From contig LRSR01009561.1 of NCBI GenBank assembly GCA_001579985.1, forward strand, positions 1 to 38,627: 38,627 nt of DNA, given 5' to 3'. Below the pieces are notes generated by a model. It did not search any database, was not told where the DNA came from, and was given only the letters and a program-made list of their open reading frames with translations. The position numbers and the translations under genes were made by a program. Of the stretch, positions 37,456 to 38,627 are shown piece after piece. Each line of letters starts with the position of its first letter. Positions within the stretch are counted from its first letter, which is position 1. Source of the stretch: Hypsibius dujardini (taxonomy: Eukaryota > Tardigrada > Eutardigrada > Parachela > Hypsibiidae).

Positions 37456-38377
37456 CTACTTGATGGCGATGTTGACGATGGATATATCGTCGAACGGTTT
37501 GTCCGTCTTCGGATTCGTTTTCACCTAAAACGACGAAGAGCTGAGCTTTAAAACGCGAAGAAGGATAAAACGAAAAATTCTAGCACAACGTGCTAACGAA
37601 GAGGTGCAAAGGCAGACTGAACTATACAACATGAAGAAGAACGATCAAGAGAGTGGAAATATTGTTCAGCACTTACAAGGGAGATCTTTTGCACGACTTC
37701 CATGCCACGCGAGACCCGCCCAAACGCGGTGTGCTTGTTGTCCAACCACGGCGCCGGCACAACGGTGACGAAAAACTGCGACCCGTTGGTGTTGGGCCCA
37801 GCATTAGCCATACTTAACGTGTAAGGGTGGTCGTGCTTCAGCGTTGGATGGAACTCATCCTCGAACTCCCCGCCCCAGATGGACTCCCCACCGGTGCCGT
37901 CGCCCTTGGGATCGCCCGTCTGGATCATGAAGCTCTTGATGATGCGATGGAAAATGTGGCCGTTGTAGTAGCCGTTCCTGGCGTGCACGCAAAAGTTCTC
38001 TACGCTCTTCGGGCACTCCTTGGCGAAGAGCGTCACGTGAATGTCGCCCATGGTGGTGTGAATGACGGCGGCGTTGGAGATGCGCTTCTCGCCACGCGTG
38101 TCGATCGCCGTCATGGCTTCCTCCTTGCTGGGCTTCTCATTGAAGACGTCCCGGTCATTCTCCTCGGTCGCCGAATCCATGGGGGAACGCGTGGTGAAGA
38201 GGTAGAAGCGGTTCTTCTTGAAGGCCGTCGCGAAGAGCGTAGGATCGGCTTCGGAAAGACCGGAATCGAGGGCTGGATTCTCCGAGGCCTGCGCTTCTAT
38301 TGAAGTGGCTGCCTTGGCGGTGCGGACTTTGCCTTGGAAGAGGGCGAGATTGAGGAAACGAAAGCCTTCCGATTTTC
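37456..38377 (-). CDS. PPWD1: PPWD1 cyclophilin, C-terminal part (5' exons off window)
   Basis: Spliceosome-associated peptidyl-prolyl isomerase with N-terminal WD repeats. Two exons are visible: 38377-37677 and 37524-37456 (ending AIK-stop). The partial product is about 255 aa. It opens just after the last WD blade (LALFQGK, then SENPALDSG and KKNRFYLFT). The conserved linker [14 protein letters not shown] follows, then a full cyclophilin domain. That domain has the active-site signatures [43 protein letters not shown] and [11 protein letters not shown], so catalytic Arg, Phe, Gln and His residues are present. The first codon is split (G|GA), so an upstream exon is required; it was not found in the last 250 bp and must lie beyond the window. 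Confidence 0.94.
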
Positions 38378-38627
38378 CTATAAGAAAGAAGAACACAAAC
38401 ACTCAAACGACGGCTCGCGAAAAAAAATGTGTAAATGTGTTTTCGCATTCGGTCGCCATAATATACTACAGAGAAAATTTGCTCTATCGAATTTCAAAGA
38501 CCGAATGTAAAAAATACATTTGGGCACCAGTGGGTAGAGCTTTCGGAAAATCGGTTTTGCAAGTTCATCCTCCATCACCACATCCACATGAATCCCAAAT
38601 CTGACGTCCTGTGTAACTTTCAAGGAC
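38378..38627. other. Intron of PPWD1 (partial)
   Basis: Sequence upstream of the AG acceptor TTTCTTATAG on the minus strand. The open frame here does not match the WD-repeat part expected before this exon, so it is read as intron running off the window. Confidence 0.5.

Noticed and set aside
38378-38623. 81-codon open frame above the PPWD1 exon
   Set aside because: It does not match the WD-repeat sequence expected before this exon, and no in-phase donor was found.

Overview
The window looks like nuclear DNA of a small-genome invertebrate animal. Every recognisable gene is split by short GT-AG introns, and the proteins are animal orthologues (a nucleostemin-family GTPase, CCDC137, OXLD1, mitochondrial ribosomal protein L43, an EXD1-like protein, cathepsin F with a cystatin-like pro-region, PPWD1). 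No operons, bacterial signals or ribosome-binding sites are seen. A protostome such as an ecdysozoan is plausible, but the sequence alone does not fix the phylum.

The window has two compartments. Positions 1 to about 15,600 are gene-poor. They hold a diverged ~155-bp tandem repeat at the left edge, many CTGT/GACA tetranucleotide arrays, AT-rich blocks, GC-rich stretches, and the 5' exons of one low-complexity Gln/Gly/Ser-rich gene (minus strand, about 7.1-8.1 kb). Several non-repetitive blocks rich in homeodomain-like motifs could be regulatory DNA, but that is inference.

Positions 15,616 to 38,627 are gene-dense. In order: a ten-exon minus-strand gene whose 744-aa product combines a PB1-like N-terminus, an RRM, a short coiled coil and long acidic/Ser-rich regions (15,616-21,071); a tentative small orphan gene (minus, 21,768-22,851) head-to-head with an EXD1-like gene (plus, 22,968-24,061); MRPL43 (plus, 24,568-25,592); a GNL3-family gene (plus, 26,778-29,598) tail-to-tail with CCDC137 (minus, 29,677-31,149); OXLD1 (plus, 31,784-32,671), divergent from CCDC137; CTSF (minus, 32,943-36,692); and the 3' part of PPWD1 (minus, 37,456 to beyond about 38,377). 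Exon joins were made by eye from GT/AG sites and reading phase. All phases close for the named genes.

Three inverted-repeat structures look like non-autonomous or decayed DNA transposons: 19,777-20,521, inside an intron of the PB1-RRM gene; 26,174-26,524, between MRPL43 and the GNL3-family gene; and 35,806-36,089, in CTSF intron 1, with 28-bp perfect terminal repeats.

Functionally the neighbours are housekeeping genes: nucleolus/ribosome biogenesis (GNL3 family, CCDC137), mitochondrion (MRPL43, OXLD1), lysosome (CTSF), spliceosome (PPWD1) and possibly small-RNA biology (EXD1-like). They are packed with short or shared intergenic regions and do not form a pathway. The least conventional protein is the PB1-RRM one.
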